From Halomonas sp. SSL-5 (GTDB lineage Bacteria > Pseudomonadota > Gammaproteobacteria > Pseudomonadales > Halomonadaceae): a stretch of 64,000 nt of DNA. The DNA is taken from NCBI RefSeq assembly GCF_030708455.1, contig NZ_JAUYWF010000011.1, forward strand, positions 1 through 64,000, given 5' to 3'. This document shows, one piece after another, positions 11,140 to 22,168 of the stretch (the stretch's first letter is position 1; each line of letters opens with the position of its first letter). The notes under the pieces were generated by a model. It worked only from the letters and a program-made list of their open reading frames with translations. It was not told the DNA's origin and searched no databases. Made by a program: the position numbers and the translations under genes.

Positions 11140-12009
11140 ATGCGCGTTTCCAACTTCCCTGTCCGTTTCGCGGCCCTGCTACTGGCCACCAGCCTGCTGA
11201 CCGGCTGCTCCCTGTTCGGCGGTGGCTCCGATGACTCTCGCGACGAAGACGCCAGCGCCGCACAGCGGGTCGCGGATGAAGAGGTCGAGTATGCCAACCT
11301 CGGCGAGCGCGAACTCTATGAGGAGGCGCGCGAATCCCTGGACCGCGGCAACTTCACCGGGGCCATCTCCCGGCTCGAGGCACTCGACACCCGCTTCCCG
11401 TTCGGCGGTCACGCCGAGCAGGCCCAGCTGGAGCTGATCTACGCCTACTACGAGATCGACGACTGGGAAGCGACCCGCGCCGCGGCCAACCGCTTCATCC
11501 GCCTGCACCCCAGCCACCCCCAGGCCGACTATGCGCTCTACATGCGTGGGCTGGCCGCCTGGCAGGCCGGGCGCTTCAGCCTCGAGCGCCTCAAGCTGAT
11601 CGACATCTCCAGGCGTGACCTGGGCGCCTCCCGCGACGCCTATACCGACTTCCGCGAGCTCGTCCGGCTCTACCCCGGCAGCCAGTATGCCCCGGACGCC
11701 CGCCAGCGCATCGTCTACCTGCGCAACCTGCTGTCGCGCCATGAGCTGCACGTGGCCGACTACTACATGCGCCGCGGTGCCTACCTGGCCGCCGTGGAAC
11801 GGGGCCGCTGGGTGGTCGAGAACTACCCGGAGAGCGAGGCGACCCGCGACGCCCTGGCGGTGATGGTCGAAGGCTACCTGGGCCTGGAGATGCGCGACCG
11901 TGCCCGCGAGGTGCTGCGGGTACTGATCGACAACGCCCCGGACCACGACCAGCTGCGTGGACGCACCTTCGAGCCCCGCCATGTCGATGGCGAATCGATC
12001 TCGGCCTGA
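11140..12009 (+). CDS. bamD: Outer-membrane assembly lipoprotein BamD
   Basis: Essential lipoprotein of the BAM complex that folds beta-barrel proteins into the outer membrane, working with BamA. It has 289 residues, a type II signal peptide with lipobox LLTGC near residue 24, then five TPR-like helix pairs (for example YEEARESLDRGNFTGAISRL and later YPGSQYAPDARQRIVYLRNL). I choose the ATG at 11140 because GAGGA lies just upstream and the signal peptide then has normal length; an in-frame ATG 21 nt earlier lacks this. It is divergent from rluD and is followed by a perfect 16-bp hairpin. Confidence 0.95.
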   Translation: MRVSNFPVRFAALLLATSLLTGCSLFGGGSDDSRDEDASAAQRVADEEVEYANLGERELYEEARESLDRGNFTGAISRLEALDTRFPFGGHAEQAQLELIYAYYEIDDWEATRAAANRFIRLHPSHPQADYALYMRGLAAWQAGRFSLERLKLIDISRRDLGASRDAYTDFRELVRLYPGSQYAPDARQRIVYLRNLLSRHELHVADYYMRRGAYLAAVERGRWVVENYPESEATRDALAVMVEGYLGLEMRDRAREVLRVLIDNAPDHDQLRGRTFEPRHVDGESISA

Positions 12010-12030
12010 CCTACCGGTCACGTGCGCTCC

Positions 12031-12065
12031 CGAAGGGCCCGCCAGCCTCGCTGGCGGGCCCTTCG
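12031..12065 (+). terminator. bamD terminator
   Basis: A perfect 16-bp stem (12031-12046 with 12050-12065) and 3-nt loop lie 21 nt after the bamD stop. There is no T-run, so it could act in either direction. Confidence 0.65.
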
Positions 12066-12166
12066 GCTATGTACTCATGACCCAAGGTACTAAAGCCATC
12101 CAACGCTTGCCCTCGGTATACTGAGTCAGATAGTGCATCACGACTCCTCCGACCGATAGGCCACCC

Positions 12167-13993
12167 ATGAGTCCAGGCGACCCGTCGCGCGTCACTCAGC
12201 GAATCCGCCGGATGCACCGGCACATCCGGATACTGGCCGCCCTGGGCATCCTGATCACCGGCCTGCTGGCCGGACTCGCCACCGCCCTGCCCTTCTACCT
12301 GGCCGCCCGCGACGGCGTCGAGGAGACCACTCGCCTCGGGGCAGAAGCTCAGGCGGCGGCCCTGCATCACGAGCTGACCCGCTACGTCGATATCGCCCGC
12401 CAGCTCACCAGCCGCAGCGAGATCCGCACGCGCCTGGAGCAGTACGCCCTGGGAGAGGTCTCGCTGCCGGCGCTGCGACGCTTTACCGAACCCCGGCTGG
12501 CCGATGCCCTCGACGAGATCGGCGACATCCGGGGGATACTGCGCCTGGGCCCGGCAGATGAGGCGGTCGCACAACTGGGCACGCCCCCGCCAGCCGCGAC
12601 GCGCCCGGCACTCGCCGAGGACGGCGATGCCGCCGCCTGCCGGGTCATCCTGGTACAGGAGAGTCCTTCGCTGCTGCAGACGTGCCTGACGATTGCCGGA
12701 CAGCAGGGCCAGCCCATCGGTCGCGACATCCTGGTCTTCAGCACCGAACGGCTCGCCGCCCTGCTCGAGGATGGCCGGCGCTTCGGCCCCAACGTGCGCC
12801 AGGTGCTGGTCGAGCAGGAAAGCGGACTGCAGCTGACCGCCACCGTGTCGGGAGCCAGCCTCGCCCCCGTCGACCCGGCGCGCAGCGAGCCTCATCAGGC
12901 CATCTATCGTGTGCCCCTCGAGACCCCCGGCTGGGAGCTGCGGGTCGCGATACCCGATACCGATATCCTGCACGCCGTCTGGGACCAGCTGCTGTGGCCC
13001 CTGGTCGCGGTGGGCCTGCTGGCCCTGCTCGGCACCGCCATCGTCAGCCGCGCCCTGGCGCCACTGCTCACCCGGGTAGCCAGGCAGGCGCAGCGGCTGG
13101 CCGAGACCGACGAGGAGCTGCGCCAGGCGGCCAGCGTCTTCCGGCATGCCCACGAGGCGATCGCCATCACCGACGCCGACCAGCACCTGCTCGACGTCAA
13201 CCCGGCCTTCACCCGGCTGCTGGGGTACTCACCCGAGGCGACCCAGGGGAAGGCGCTGATGGCGCTGGTCGCCGACCATGGCGATACTTCCGAGACGCTG
13301 GATGCGGGCAGTGAAGCCCTGGCCAGGGGGGATGCCTGGCAGGGCGAAATCCGCTATCGCCGCGCCGATGGCGGCATCCTCACCGCCCTGCAGACCATCA
13401 GCACGGTACGCGACGAGCAGGGGCTGCCACGGCGTCATATCCATATCTTCAATGACATCACCGCCCAGAAGGCCGCCGAAGAGGAGGTCCAGCACCGCGC
13501 CCTGCACGACGAACTGACCGGACTACCCAACCGCCTCCACCTGGAGCAGCACCTGGCCCAGGGGCTGCGCCTGGCACGCCGGGAGGAGACCGGCCTGGCG
13601 GTGCTGTTCCTGGACCTGGATCACTTCAAGGAGGTCAACGACAGCCTCGGCCATGCCGCCGGCGATGACCTGCTGCGGGCCGTGACCCAGCGCCTGCGCG
13701 CGGCGCTGCGGGAGGCCGACTTCCTGGCCCGGCTGGGCGGTGATGAGTTCGTTACCGTGCTGCTGCCACTCGACGACGACCGGGGCGCCATCCGCGTGGC
13801 AGACAAGCTGATCGGCGCCCTCACCGCCCCCTTTGCCCTCGACGGGCACGAGATCCGCATCGGCGTCTCCGTGGGCATCGCCTGCTACCCCGAGGATGGT
13901 GACGACGGACCCGAACTGCTCGAGGCCGCCGACGCGGCGATGTACCGTGCCAAGCAGGCCGGCCGCAATACCTGGCGCCGCCACACAGCCTGA
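12167..13993 (+). CDS. Membrane sensor diguanylate cyclase (periplasmic sensor-PAS-GGDEF)
   Basis: Makes the second messenger c-di-GMP from two GTP. Of 608 residues, an inner-membrane span lies at about 21-46, then a periplasmic sensor region (about 47-270), a second span at about 273-293, a PAS domain (about 318-435, with ITDADQHLLDVNPAFTRLLG) and a GGDEF domain. The active motif RLGGDEF is intact near residue 523. The inhibitory I-site READ sits exactly five residues before it, implying product inhibition. There is no EAL domain. The Shine-Dalgarno is weak (TAGG). It appears to be a single-gene unit between the bamD terminator and convergent nadE. The ligand of the periplasmic domain is not evident. 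Confidence 0.9.
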   Translation: MSPGDPSRVTQRIRRMHRHIRILAALGILITGLLAGLATALPFYLAARDGVEETTRLGAEAQAAALHHELTRYVDIARQLTSRSEIRTRLEQYALGEVSLPALRRFTEPRLADALDEIGDIRGILRLGPADEAVAQLGTPPPAATRPALAEDGDAAACRVILVQESPSLLQTCLTIAGQQGQPIGRDILVFSTERLAALLEDGRRFGPNVRQVLVEQESGLQLTATVSGASLAPVDPARSEPHQAIYRVPLETPGWELRVAIPDTDILHAVWDQLLWPLVAVGLLALLGTAIVSRALAPLLTRVARQAQRLAETDEELRQAASVFRHAHEAIAITDADQHLLDVNPAFTRLLGYSPEATQGKALMALVADHGDTSETLDAGSEALARGDAWQGEIRYRRADGGILTALQTISTVRDEQGLPRRHIHIFNDITAQKAAEEEVQHRALHDELTGLPNRLHLEQHLAQGLRLARREETGLAVLFLDLDHFKEVNDSLGHAAGDDLLRAVTQRLRAALREADFLARLGGDEFVTVLLPLDDDRGAIRVADKLIGALTAPFALDGHEIRIGVSVGIACYPEDGDDGPELLEAADAAMYRAKQAGRNTWRRHTA

Positions 13994-14120
13994 GGGTCTG
14001 GTGACCAGATGGCGCCTGGGACAGCCCGCAGAAAAAGAAACACCCCACCAGGCTGGCCCGATGGGATGTCGGTGGTCTACCTCACGGCTTGGCCGCTTGA
14101 GGCTGGCGGCTTGGCTGCTG

Positions 14121-15752
14121 CTACTCCCCCGGCTGCCAGCCGTTGACGATGGGGTAGCGGCGGTCGCGGCCGAAGCCACGGCGGGTCACCCGCACCCCCA
14201 CCGGCGCCTGGCGGCGCTTGTACTCGCAGCGGTCCACCAGCTTCACCACCCGATAGACGTCGTCGTGGTCGAAGCCGGCCTCGATGATCGCCTCGGCGCT
14301 CATGTCGCCCTCGATGTAGCGCACCAGGATGGCGTCCAGGGTGTCGTAGTCGGGCAGTGAGTCGCTGTCCTGCTGGTCCGGGGCCAGCTCCGCAGAGGGC
14401 GGCCGCTCGATCACCCGCTCGGGGATCGCCGGCGACTGGGTGTTGCGCCAGCGGGCCAGGCGGTAGACCCAGGTCTTGTAGACATCCTTGATGGCGTTGT
14501 AGCCGCCCACCATGTCGCCATAGAGCGTGGCGTAACCCACCGCCATCTCGCTCTTGTTGCCGGTGGTGAGCACCATCAGGCCCTTCTTGTTGGAGAGCGC
14601 CATCAGCAGCACGCCGCGACAGCGCGACTGCAGGTTCTCCTCGGTGGTATCCCGCGCCGTCCCCTCGAAGGCCCCGGCCAGCGTCGCCATGAACGCCTCC
14701 ACCATGGGCTCGATGGGCATCACCTCATGGTGCACGCCGAGCATGTCAGCCTGCTTCGCGGCATCCTCCTTCGAGATGTCCGCGGTGTAGTGGTAGGGCA
14801 TCATCACCGCCTGCACCCGCTGGGGGCCCAGGGCATCCACCGCGATGGCCAGCGACAGTGCCGAGTCGATGCCCCCAGAGAGCCCCAGCACCACCCCTTC
14901 GAAGCCGCTCTTGTTGACGTAGTCGCGCAGCCCGGTGACCAGCGCGCAGTAGAGGTTCTCCTCCGGCGCGACGTCGGGCTCGGTCTCACCGGGCTGGGGC
15001 ACCCAGCGGCCCTGCTGGTGGATGAACTGCACCGGCATCACCCCCACCGCCCAGTGGGGCGCCTGGAGCATCAGCTCACCGGCGGCATCCACGCAGGCGG
15101 AGCCGCCGTCGAATACCAGCTCGTCCTGGCCGCCGATCTGGTTGACGTAGACGATAGGCAGCTCCACCGCCGCGGCGCGCTCCTCCAGCAGACGCAGCCG
15201 CTCGGCGGGCTTGTCCTGGTGGAAGGGCGAGGCATTGAGGCTGATCAGGATCTCGGCGCCGGCCGCCTTCGCCTGGCGCGCCGGCGCCTCCTCCCAGAGA
15301 TCCTCGCAGATCAGCAGGCCCAGCTTCGCGCCCCGGTGCTCGATCACCAGCGGCGTGTTGCCACGCGCGAAATAGCGCTGCTCGTCGAACACCTCGTAGT
15401 TGGGCAGCAACTGCTTGGCGTACTCGCCCAGCCATTCGCCGTTATAGAGCGCACCGGCCAGGTTCCAGAGGCGTCCCTCGCGGCGGCCGGGGTAGCCGAC
15501 GATCACCATCACGTCGCGTACCACCTTCTCCGCCATGCGAGTACGCGCCGCGCGCAGGCGAGTCTCCATGGAAGGGCGCAGCAGCAGGTCCTCCGGCGGG
15601 TAGCCGGTCAGGAACAGCTCGGGGAGCACCACGATATCGGCGCCATGCTCGATGCGCGCCTCGCGCACCGCCTCGATGGCGCGATCGGTGTTGCCGGGAA
15701 TGTCCCCTACCAGAGGGTCCAGCTGAGCCATCACCAGCGTCAGGTCTTGCAT
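14121..15752 (-). CDS. nadE: Glutamine-dependent NAD+ synthetase
   Basis: Last step of NAD synthesis: amidation of nicotinate adenine dinucleotide using ATP and glutamine-derived ammonia. The 543-residue protein fuses an N-terminal nitrilase-type glutaminase to a C-terminal synthetase. The glutaminase shows catalytic Glu in VVLPELFLTGYPPEDLL, Lys in YAKQLLPNYEVFDE and Cys in GLLICEDLWEE. The synthetase has the ATP-pyrophosphatase loop LGLSGGIDSAL. I place the start at the ATG at 15752 (MQDLTLVMAQLDP), which fits the family; an in-frame ATG at 15791 is possible. It is divergent from the small PP0621-like gene and convergent with the GGDEF gene. Confidence 0.95.
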   Translation of the reverse strand: MQDLTLVMAQLDPLVGDIPGNTDRAIEAVREARIEHGADIVVLPELFLTGYPPEDLLLRPSMETRLRAARTRMAEKVVRDVMVIVGYPGRREGRLWNLAGALYNGEWLGEYAKQLLPNYEVFDEQRYFARGNTPLVIEHRGAKLGLLICEDLWEEAPARQAKAAGAEILISLNASPFHQDKPAERLRLLEERAAAVELPIVYVNQIGGQDELVFDGGSACVDAAGELMLQAPHWAVGVMPVQFIHQQGRWVPQPGETEPDVAPEENLYCALVTGLRDYVNKSGFEGVVLGLSGGIDSALSLAIAVDALGPQRVQAVMMPYHYTADISKEDAAKQADMLGVHHEVMPIEPMVEAFMATLAGAFEGTARDTTEENLQSRCRGVLLMALSNKKGLMVLTTGNKSEMAVGYATLYGDMVGGYNAIKDVYKTWVYRLARWRNTQSPAIPERVIERPPSAELAPDQQDSDSLPDYDTLDAILVRYIEGDMSAEAIIEAGFDHDDVYRVVKLVDRCEYKRRQAPVGVRVTRRGFGRDRRYPIVNGWQPGE

Positions 15753-15848
15753 GGGCTTGGAAATCTCTCGAGAATCGATGTATGCCCTCATTGTCCCGCA
15801 TGGGCGGCCGACTGGCAAAGCCGACCACCCCACCTGGGAGCCACCCGG

Positions 15849-16148
15849 ATGAACCTCTTGATAATTCGCCTGATCATCTTCGCCGTGCTGTTCCTGGCCG
15901 GCCTCAAGCTCTACCGCATGTACCGAGCGTGGAAACTGGACCGTGAAGAGCTGCTGGAGGACGACCGCGAGGGCACCCGGGGCGACCGGATGGTGCGCTG
16001 CGCCTGGTGCCAGGTGCATGTGCCGGAGGGCGAGGCCCAGCGCGACAAGGGCGAATGGTTCTGCTCCAGCGCCCACCGTGACCGCTACCTCCAGGAGCAG
16101 CAGGCGCCGAGTGACAGGGACGACGACGGCGACGACCCGCGCCCCTGA
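15849..16148 (+). CDS. Small membrane-anchored protein, PP0621-like, with CxxC motif
   Basis: A 99-residue protein with one N-terminal membrane span (MNLLIIRLIIFAVLFLAGL), a basic/acidic linker, and a compact cysteine motif CAWCQVHVPEGEA...FCSSAH that resembles a small zinc-binding fold. It has the architecture of the proteobacterial 'PP0621 family', whose function is unknown to me. The ATG at 15849 follows GGGAG. It is divergent from nadE by about 96 nt and stands alone before the 3' end of radD. Coding is well supported by the strong ribosome site and conserved motif pattern. Confidence 0.75.
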   Translation: MNLLIIRLIIFAVLFLAGLKLYRMYRAWKLDREELLEDDREGTRGDRMVRCAWCQVHVPEGEAQRDKGEWFCSSAHRDRYLQEQQAPSDRDDDGDDPRP

Positions 16149-16200
16149 GGCGCCGTGATCCTCACCGCGTGGGGCCGGCTCCCGTGAACGCCGGCCGCCC

Positions 16201-18054
16201 CTACCCCGCCTCATCCGCGCGGCGATAGCGCCCGGTATAGTCGAAGAGTTTCTCGCGCACCTGCCAGTGGCGTCCCACCTTGCGCCCCACCACGAAATCC
16301 GGATGGCGTAGCCGATGCTGTTCGGCGAGCACCTCCTCGGGCGTGGTGGGCCGGAAGGGGACCCCCGGCGCCCGCAGGTGCTGACGCAGGAAGACCGCGG
16401 CGAAGGCGGTGCGTTGCGCCGGGGTCTCCAGGGCGAACCACTCCGCCAGCGTCGTGCCATCCTCGTCATGGTAGGTCACCTTCAACCGCGGCAGGCCCCG
16501 GCCGTTGACGGTGGCCTCGAGCTGCATCCCGGCCACCCGCAACACCCGGGCGTCGCGCAGGCGCAGCGCCTCCTTGAGCTTGTCGTCGGCGTCCACCAAC
16601 AGGGCCTCACAGCCGTGGCAGCGCCGGGCGGAGATATCGTTCTCGGCGCCACAGTCGCCGCACACCTTGAAGCGAAAGCGAAACGAACACTGCTCCATCG
16701 CCGGCATCGTCGGCGTTGATTTTTCGCTTTTCGCGCGGGGGCGGGCGCGACTAGAAAGCACCAGCCCCTGGCACCGCCTCCCGAAGTGCTCGATCACCAC
16801 ATCACCGTCGCGCTTGCCCCAGAACAGGTTGGCATGGCCGCAGTCGGGGCACTCCACCTGCACCGGCTCGCTGTCGCTGTCGGGCCGGGGCGAGCCCACC
16901 TCGGGCGCGTAGAGATCCCAGGGATTGCCGGCGTAGTCGAGGATCAGGCAGTCGCGCTTGCCCGGCGCGAGGCGCAGGCCGCGGCCGACGATCTGCTGGT
17001 AGAGGCTCACCGACTCGGTGGGACGCAGGATGGCGATCAGGTCCACATGGGGGGCATCGAAGCCGGTGGTCAGCACCGCCACGTTGACCAGGTACTTGAG
17101 CTCGCGGGCCTTGAAGGCGGCGATGAGCCGCTCGCGCTCCGCGGAGGGGGTCTCGCCGGTGATCAACGCCGCCTCGGCCGCCGGCAGGTAGCCGAGGACC
17201 TCCTCGGCGTGGGCCACGCTTGCCGCGAAGAGCATCACCCCCCGACGATCCCGGGCACGCTCGACCACCTCGGCGATGATGCCCGGGGTGGCACGATTGC
17301 CCGCCGCCACCCGGTTGAGCTCCTCCTCCCGGAACAGGCCACGGCTCGAGGGCACCAGCGCCGAGAAGTCATACCTCTCCACCGCCGCATCGATGCGCCT
17401 CGGCTCGGCGAGATAGCCCTGCTTGACCATCAGGCGTAGCGGCTGCTCGAAGACGCACTCCCGGAAGAAGACGTCGGCCTCGCCGCGCACCATGCCATGG
17501 TGGTGGCGGTGATAGATGAAGCCCTGCCCCAGCCGGTAGGGCGTTGCGGTCAGCCCCAGCACCTTGAGGCGCGGGTTGGCCCGGCGCAGCCCCTCGATCA
17601 CCCGGCGGTAGCTGGCATCCTCGGCGGGGGAGACACGGTGACACTCGTCGATCACCAGCAGGGTGAAGTCGCCATCGTCGAAGCGCTCCAGGCCCCGCAC
17701 CACCGATTGCACCGAGCCGAACACCACCTGGCGGTCGCTCTCCTTGCGCTTAAGGCCGGCGCTGAAGATATCGGCCGAGAGGCCATAGGCCTGGTACTTG
17801 GCATGGTTCTGCTCCACCAGCTCGCGCACGTGGGCCAGCACCAGCACCCGCCCCCGGGCCAGGCGCGCCAGTTCGGCGATCACCAGCGACTTGCCGCTAC
17901 CGGTGGGCAGCACCACCACGGCGGGATCGTCGCTGGCGCGGAAGTGCTCGATGACCCGGCGCACCGCCTCCCGCTGGTAGGGGCGCAACGCCGGGGCCGC
18001 AGACGCCGAAGGCGGCCCGGAGGCCGCCTTCTGTGCAGGGTCACGAGACAACAC
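16201..18054 (-). CDS. radD: DNA repair helicase-like ATPase RadD (YejH)
   Basis: SF2 helicase-family ATPase; in E. coli RadD supports RecA-mediated recombination and radiation survival. Seen here: [15 protein letters not shown] at the start of domain 1, Walker A LPTGSGKS, Walker B DECH, SAT-type motif [11 protein letters not shown], and motif [17 protein letters not shown]-terminal part has two zinc-type cysteine pairs ([12 protein letters not shown] and CGDCGAEND...RRCHGC). The whole is collinear with E. coli RadD except for an insert after FGRRCQG ([17 protein letters not shown]). The start is uncertain: the GTG at 18054 has GAGGG 5 nt upstream and gives 617 residues; a TTG at 17988 would give 595. 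It begins only 23 nt after purL, on the same strand. Confidence 0.88.
   Translation of the reverse strand: MLSRDPAQKAASGPPSASAAPALRPYQREAVRRVIEHFRASDDPAVVVLPTGSGKSLVIAELARLARGRVLVLAHVRELVEQNHAKYQAYGLSADIFSAGLKRKESDRQVVFGSVQSVVRGLERFDDGDFTLLVIDECHRVSPAEDASYRRVIEGLRRANPRLKVLGLTATPYRLGQGFIYHRHHHGMVRGEADVFFRECVFEQPLRLMVKQGYLAEPRRIDAAVERYDFSALVPSSRGLFREEELNRVAAGNRATPGIIAEVVERARDRRGVMLFAASVAHAEEVLGYLPAAEAALITGETPSAERERLIAAFKARELKYLVNVAVLTTGFDAPHVDLIAILRPTESVSLYQQIVGRGLRLAPGKRDCLILDYAGNPWDLYAPEVGSPRPDSDSEPVQVECPDCGHANLFWGKRDGDVVIEHFGRRCQGLVLSSRARPRAKSEKSTPTMPAMEQCSFRFRFKVCGDCGAENDISARRCHGCEALLVDADDKLKEALRLRDARVLRVAGMQLEATVNGRGLPRLKVTYHDEDGTTLAEWFALETPAQRTAFAAVFLRQHLRAPGVPFRPTTPEEVLAEQHRLRHPDFVVGRKVGRHWQVREKLFDYTGRYRRADEAG
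18009..18030 (-). terminator. Terminator-like hairpin inside the 5' end of radD
   Basis: AAGGCGGCC-TCCG-GGCCGCCTT on the minus strand (9-bp stem) lies about 48 nt beyond the purL stop. No T-run follows. If radD starts at the GTG at 18054 the hairpin is inside its coding region; if it starts at the TTG at 17988 the hairpin is intergenic and fits as purL terminator. Confidence 0.45.
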
Positions 18055-18077
18055 GGGAGCCCTCAGCCCAGCCAGCC

Positions 18078-21000
18078 TTATTTCACCCAGGCCCTGGCAT
18101 TGCGGAACAGCCGCTGCCAGGCACCGTCCTGCGTCCACTCCGCCGGGCGCCAGGAATTGGTCACCGCGCGCACCACCCGCTCCGGATGGGGCATCATGAT
18201 GGTGACCCTGCCGTCGGGGGTGGTCAGGCCGGTGATCCCGGAGGGCGAGCCGTTGGGATTGGCCGGATAGCGGGTGGTGACCTGGCCGTAGTTGTCCACA
18301 TAGCGCAGGGCCACCTCGCCGCTGCCCTGCATCCCGCGCAGGTGGGCGCTGTCGCGGAACTCGGCACGGCCCTCGCCGTGGGCCACGGCGATGGGCAGCC
18401 GCGAGCCCTGCATGCCGGCCAGCAGGATCGAGGGACTCTCCTCCACCTGGACCATGGCCACACGGGCCTCGAACTGCTCGGACTCGTTGCGCACGAAGCG
18501 CGGCCAGGCCTCGGCGCCGGGAATCAGTTCCTTGAGCTGGGAGAACATCTGGCAGCCATTGCACACCCCCAGCGAGAAGCTGTCGTCGCGCGCGAAGAAG
18601 GCCGCGAACTGCTCCCGGGCGCGGGCGTTGAACAGCACCGACTTGGCCCAGCCGCCACCGGCCCCCAGCACGTCGCCGTAGGAGAAACCGCCGCAGGCCA
18701 CCAGCCCCTTGAACGCCTCGAGGTCGACACGCCCTGCGAGGATATCGCTCATGTGCACGTCCACCGCCTCGAAGCCGGCGCGGTCGAAGGCCCAGGCCAT
18801 CTCCACCTGACCGTTGACGCCCTGCTCGCGCAGCACCGCCACCGCCGGGCGGGCCAGGTTCAGGTAGGGGGCGGCGATATCCTCATCGACATCGAAGGTC
18901 GGCGTGGCGGAGAGCCCCGGGTCGCGGTCGTCTAGCAGACCATCGAACTCGCTCTTGGCACACTCGGGGTTGTCGCGCAGCGCCTGCAGGCGATAGCTGG
19001 TCTCGGCCCAGGTGCGCTGGGCGCGCAGCCGGGTGGTCTCGAGCAGCGGCTCCTCGAAGAGGGTGACGCGCACCTGGTCGTCGTAGCGCGGCCGGGCGAT
19101 GACCCCGCAGGTCTCGAGGCCGGCGGCGGCAAACTGGGCCAGCACCTCCTCGGTGTATTCGCGGTTCACCTGGATCACCGCGCCCAGTTCCTCGGCGAAC
19201 AGCGCATTGAAGGCCTCCACCGGCTCATCCACCAGCCAGTCGAGCTTGATCTCGAGGCCGGCGTGGGCGGCGAAGGCCATCTCCAGCAGGGTCACCAGCA
19301 GGCCGCCGTCGCTGCGGTCGTGGTAGGCCAGCAGCTTGCCCTCGGCGTTGAGTCCCTGGATCACCGCGAAGAACGCCTTGAGGTCCTCAGGGTCATCCAG
19401 GTCCGGGGCCTCGTCGCCGACCTGGCCGTAGACCTGGGCCAGGGCCGAGCCGCCCAGGCGATTGCGGCCGCCGCCCAGGTCGATCAGGATCAGGTCGGAC
19501 TCGTCCTGCTCCAGGTTGATCTGGGGCGTCAGGGTGCGCATGGCATCGGTGACCGGGGCGAAGCCGGTGATCACCAGGGAGAGCGGCGAGGTGACGCTCT
19601 TCTCCTCGACCTCACCCTTGGCATTCTCCGCCTGCCAGGCGGTGCGCATGGACATCGAGTCCTTGCCCACCGGCACGGCGATGCCAAGCTGAGGGCAGAG
19701 CTCCATGCCCACGGCGTGGACGGCGTCGTACAGCGCCTGGTTCTCGCCGGGGTGGTCCGCCGCACTCATCCAGTTGGCGGAGAGCTTGATGTCGGAGAGC
19801 TTGTCGATGGGCGCCGCCGCCAGGTTGGTGATCGCCTCGGCCACCGCCAGGCGAGCGCTGGCGGCCGGGTCGATCAGCGCCACCGGCGGACGCTCGCCCA
19901 TGGCCATGGCCTCGCCGGCGTGGGTGTCGAAGCTGGCCGTGGTCACCGCCACGTCGGCCACCGGCACCTGCCAGGGGCCGACCATCTGGTCGCGGGCCAC
20001 CTGGCCGGTGATGGAACGGTCGCCGATGGTGATCAGGAAGCTCTTGGAGGCCACGGTGGGCAGGCGCAGCACCCGGTCCATGGCCTCGCGCAGGTCGAGG
20101 TTATCGAGCATCACCGCCGACATCTCGTTGGCCTGGCGCTGGAAGTCGCGGGTCATCTTCGGCGGCTTGCCGAACAGCACGCTCATCGGCAGGTCGACGG
20201 GCTGGCTCTCGAAGTGGCCGTCACGCACCGCCAGGTGGTGGGCATCAATGGCCTCGCCGACCACCGCGTAGGGGCAGCGCTCCCGGGCGCATAGCGCATC
20301 GAAGGTCTCGAGATCCTCGGGCGCCACCGCCAGCACATAGCGCTCCTGGGCCTCGTTGCACCAGATCTCCAGCGGGCTCATGCCCGGCTCGGCGTTGGGC
20401 ACCGCGCGCAGGTCGAACCGGCCGCCGCGCTCGCCATCCTTGACCAGCTCCGGCAGCGCGTTGGAGAGGCCGCCGGCGCCCACATCGTGGATAAAGCGGA
20501 TCGGGTTGGCCTCGCCCAGGGCCCAGCAGCGGTCGATCACCTCCTGGGCGCGGCGCTCGATCTCGGGGTTGCCGCGCTGCACCGAGGCGAAATCCAGGTC
20601 GGCGCTGGAGGCGCCGGAGGCCATGGAGGAGGCCGCACCACCCCCCAGGCCGATCAGCATGGCGGGGCCACCCATCACGATGAGCTTGCCACCCACCGGA
20701 ATCTCGCCCTTCTGCACGTGGCCGTCGCGGACGTTGCCGTAGCCGCCGGCGATCATGATCGGCTTGTGGAAGCCGCGGCGCTCGATGCCATTGGCGCCCA
20801 GCGCCTCCTGCTCGTAGGTACGGAAGTAGCCGGTGAGGTTGGGCCGGCCGAATTCATTGTTGAAGGCCGCGCCGCCGATGGGGCCCTCGAGCATGATCGA
20901 AAGCGCCGAGACGATGCGCTCGGGCTTGCCGTAGTCGAAGGCCTCCCAGGGCTGCACGAACTCGGGGATGCGCAGGTTGGAGACGGTGAAGCCGCTGAGT

Positions 21001-22013
21001 CCCGCCTTGGGCTTGCCGCCGATCCCGGTGGCGCCCTCGTCGCGGATCTCGCCGCCGGCGCCGGTGGCCGCCCCCGGGTGCGGCGCGATGGCCGTCGGGT
21101 GGTTGTGGGTCTCCACCTTCATCAGGATCTGGATCGGCTCCCGGGCACTGCCATAGACGGCGCGCTCGCCGTCCTTGCCGGTGAGCGATGCCGGGAAGAA
21201 GCGCGGCGCCTCGCTGCCGCGGATCACCGCCGCGTTGTCGCTGTAGGCGGAGAGGATGTCGTCCGGCGAGGCCTGATAGGTGTTCTTGATCATCTTGAAC
21301 AGCGAGTGGCTCTGGGCCTCGCCGTCGATGACCCAGTCGGCGTTGAAGATCTTGTGGCGACAGTGCTCGGAGTTGGCCTGGGCGAACATCATCAGCTCGA
21401 CGTCCGTGGGATTGCGCCCCAGGTCGCGGAAGGCGTCGACCAGGTAGTCGATCTCGTCATCCGCCAGGGCCAGGCCCAGCTCGGCGTTGGCGGTGACCAG
21501 CGCCTCGCGCCCCCCTGCGAGAAGGTCGACACTGCCCAGCGGCGCCGGCTCGTGATGGGCGAACAGCTTCGCCGCGTCGCTTGAGTCGGTGAGCACCGTC
21601 TCGGTCATGCGGTCGTGGAGGGCGGCGATGATCCGCGCGAAGGCCTTCTCGGAGAGCATGCCCTTGAGCCTGACCCGGTAGGCGATGCCACGCTCGATGC
21701 GCCGCACCTGGGACAGCCCGCAGTTGTGGGCGATATCGGTGGCCTTGGAGGACCAGGGCGACTGGGTGCCGATACGCGGCACCACCAGGAACAGCTGGCC
21801 CTCGCGGACATCCTCGTCCCGGGGCTCGACCCCGTAGTCGAGCAGCTGCTCCAGCACGGCCAGGGCCTCGCCGGACAGCTCGCCCGCGTGGTCGACGAAG
21901 TGCACGTACTCCGCCGTCAGCGAGGCGACGTCACCCACGCCGTCGCGCAGGGCGGCCAGCAGCTTGGCATGACGGAAGGCGGAGAGGGCGGGGGCGCCGC
22001 GCAGTTCGAGCAT
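18078..22013 (-). CDS. purL: Phosphoribosylformylglycinamidine synthase (FGAR amidotransferase)
   Basis: Fourth step of purine synthesis: FGAR + ATP + glutamine to FGAM. The protein of 1311 residues is the large gammaproteobacterial form combining an N-terminal PurS-like part ([20 protein letters not shown]), a linker, the duplicated AIRS-type ATP-binding core (for example [18 protein letters not shown] and [16 protein letters not shown]) and a C-terminal class I glutaminase with nucleophile motif [12 protein letters not shown] and MPHPERV. I start at the ATG at 22013, matching E. coli PurL (MMEILRGSPALSAF), with GAGG upstream. It is divergent from mltF, the same pairing as purL-mltF in E. 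coli. Very secure. Confidence 0.97.
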   Translation of the reverse strand: MLELRGAPALSAFRHAKLLAALRDGVGDVASLTAEYVHFVDHAGELSGEALAVLEQLLDYGVEPRDEDVREGQLFLVVPRIGTQSPWSSKATDIAHNCGLSQVRRIERGIAYRVRLKGMLSEKAFARIIAALHDRMTETVLTDSSDAAKLFAHHEPAPLGSVDLLAGGREALVTANAELGLALADDEIDYLVDAFRDLGRNPTDVELMMFAQANSEHCRHKIFNADWVIDGEAQSHSLFKMIKNTYQASPDDILSAYSDNAAVIRGSEAPRFFPASLTGKDGERAVYGSAREPIQILMKVETHNHPTAIAPHPGAATGAGGEIRDEGATGIGGKPKAGLSGFTVSNLRIPEFVQPWEAFDYGKPERIVSALSIMLEGPIGGAAFNNEFGRPNLTGYFRTYEQEALGANGIERRGFHKPIMIAGGYGNVRDGHVQKGEIPVGGKLIVMGGPAMLIGLGGGAASSMASGASSADLDFASVQRGNPEIERRAQEVIDRCWALGEANPIRFIHDVGAGGLSNALPELVKDGERGGRFDLRAVPNAEPGMSPLEIWCNEAQERYVLAVAPEDLETFDALCARERCPYAVVGEAIDAHHLAVRDGHFESQPVDLPMSVLFGKPPKMTRDFQRQANEMSAVMLDNLDLREAMDRVLRLPTVASKSFLITIGDRSITGQVARDQMVGPWQVPVADVAVTTASFDTHAGEAMAMGERPPVALIDPAASARLAVAEAITNLAAAPIDKLSDIKLSANWMSAADHPGENQALYDAVHAVGMELCPQLGIAVPVGKDSMSMRTAWQAENAKGEVEEKSVTSPLSLVITGFAPVTDAMRTLTPQINLEQDESDLILIDLGGGRNRLGGSALAQVYGQVGDEAPDLDDPEDLKAFFAVIQGLNAEGKLLAYHDRSDGGLLVTLLEMAFAAHAGLEIKLDWLVDEPVEAFNALFAEELGAVIQVNREYTEEVLAQFAAAGLETCGVIARPRYDDQVRVTLFEEPLLETTRLRAQRTWAETSYRLQALRDNPECAKSEFDGLLDDRDPGLSATPTFDVDEDIAAPYLNLARPAVAVLREQGVNGQVEMAWAFDRAGFEAVDVHMSDILAGRVDLEAFKGLVACGGFSYGDVLGAGGGWAKSVLFNARAREQFAAFFARDDSFSLGVCNGCQMFSQLKELIPGAEAWPRFVRNESEQFEARVAMVQVEESPSILLAGMQGSRLPIAVAHGEGRAEFRDSAHLRGMQGSGEVALRYVDNYGQVTTRYPANPNGSPSGITGLTTPDGRVTIMMPHPERVVRAVTNSWRPAEWTQDGAWQRLFRNARAWVK

Positions 22014-22168
22014 ATCCAGGAGCCTCTGAGAGTCTTCACGATCGGGAGCCGCGGCCTGCGGCAACGAGCGCACATGATACTGGAAAGCGCAGGTAGCGAG
22101 AAATCCAGCACATGACAGCCACGGCCGGGCTGGGTATCGTGGAGGGCCTCATCGCAGCCCGTCACCGC

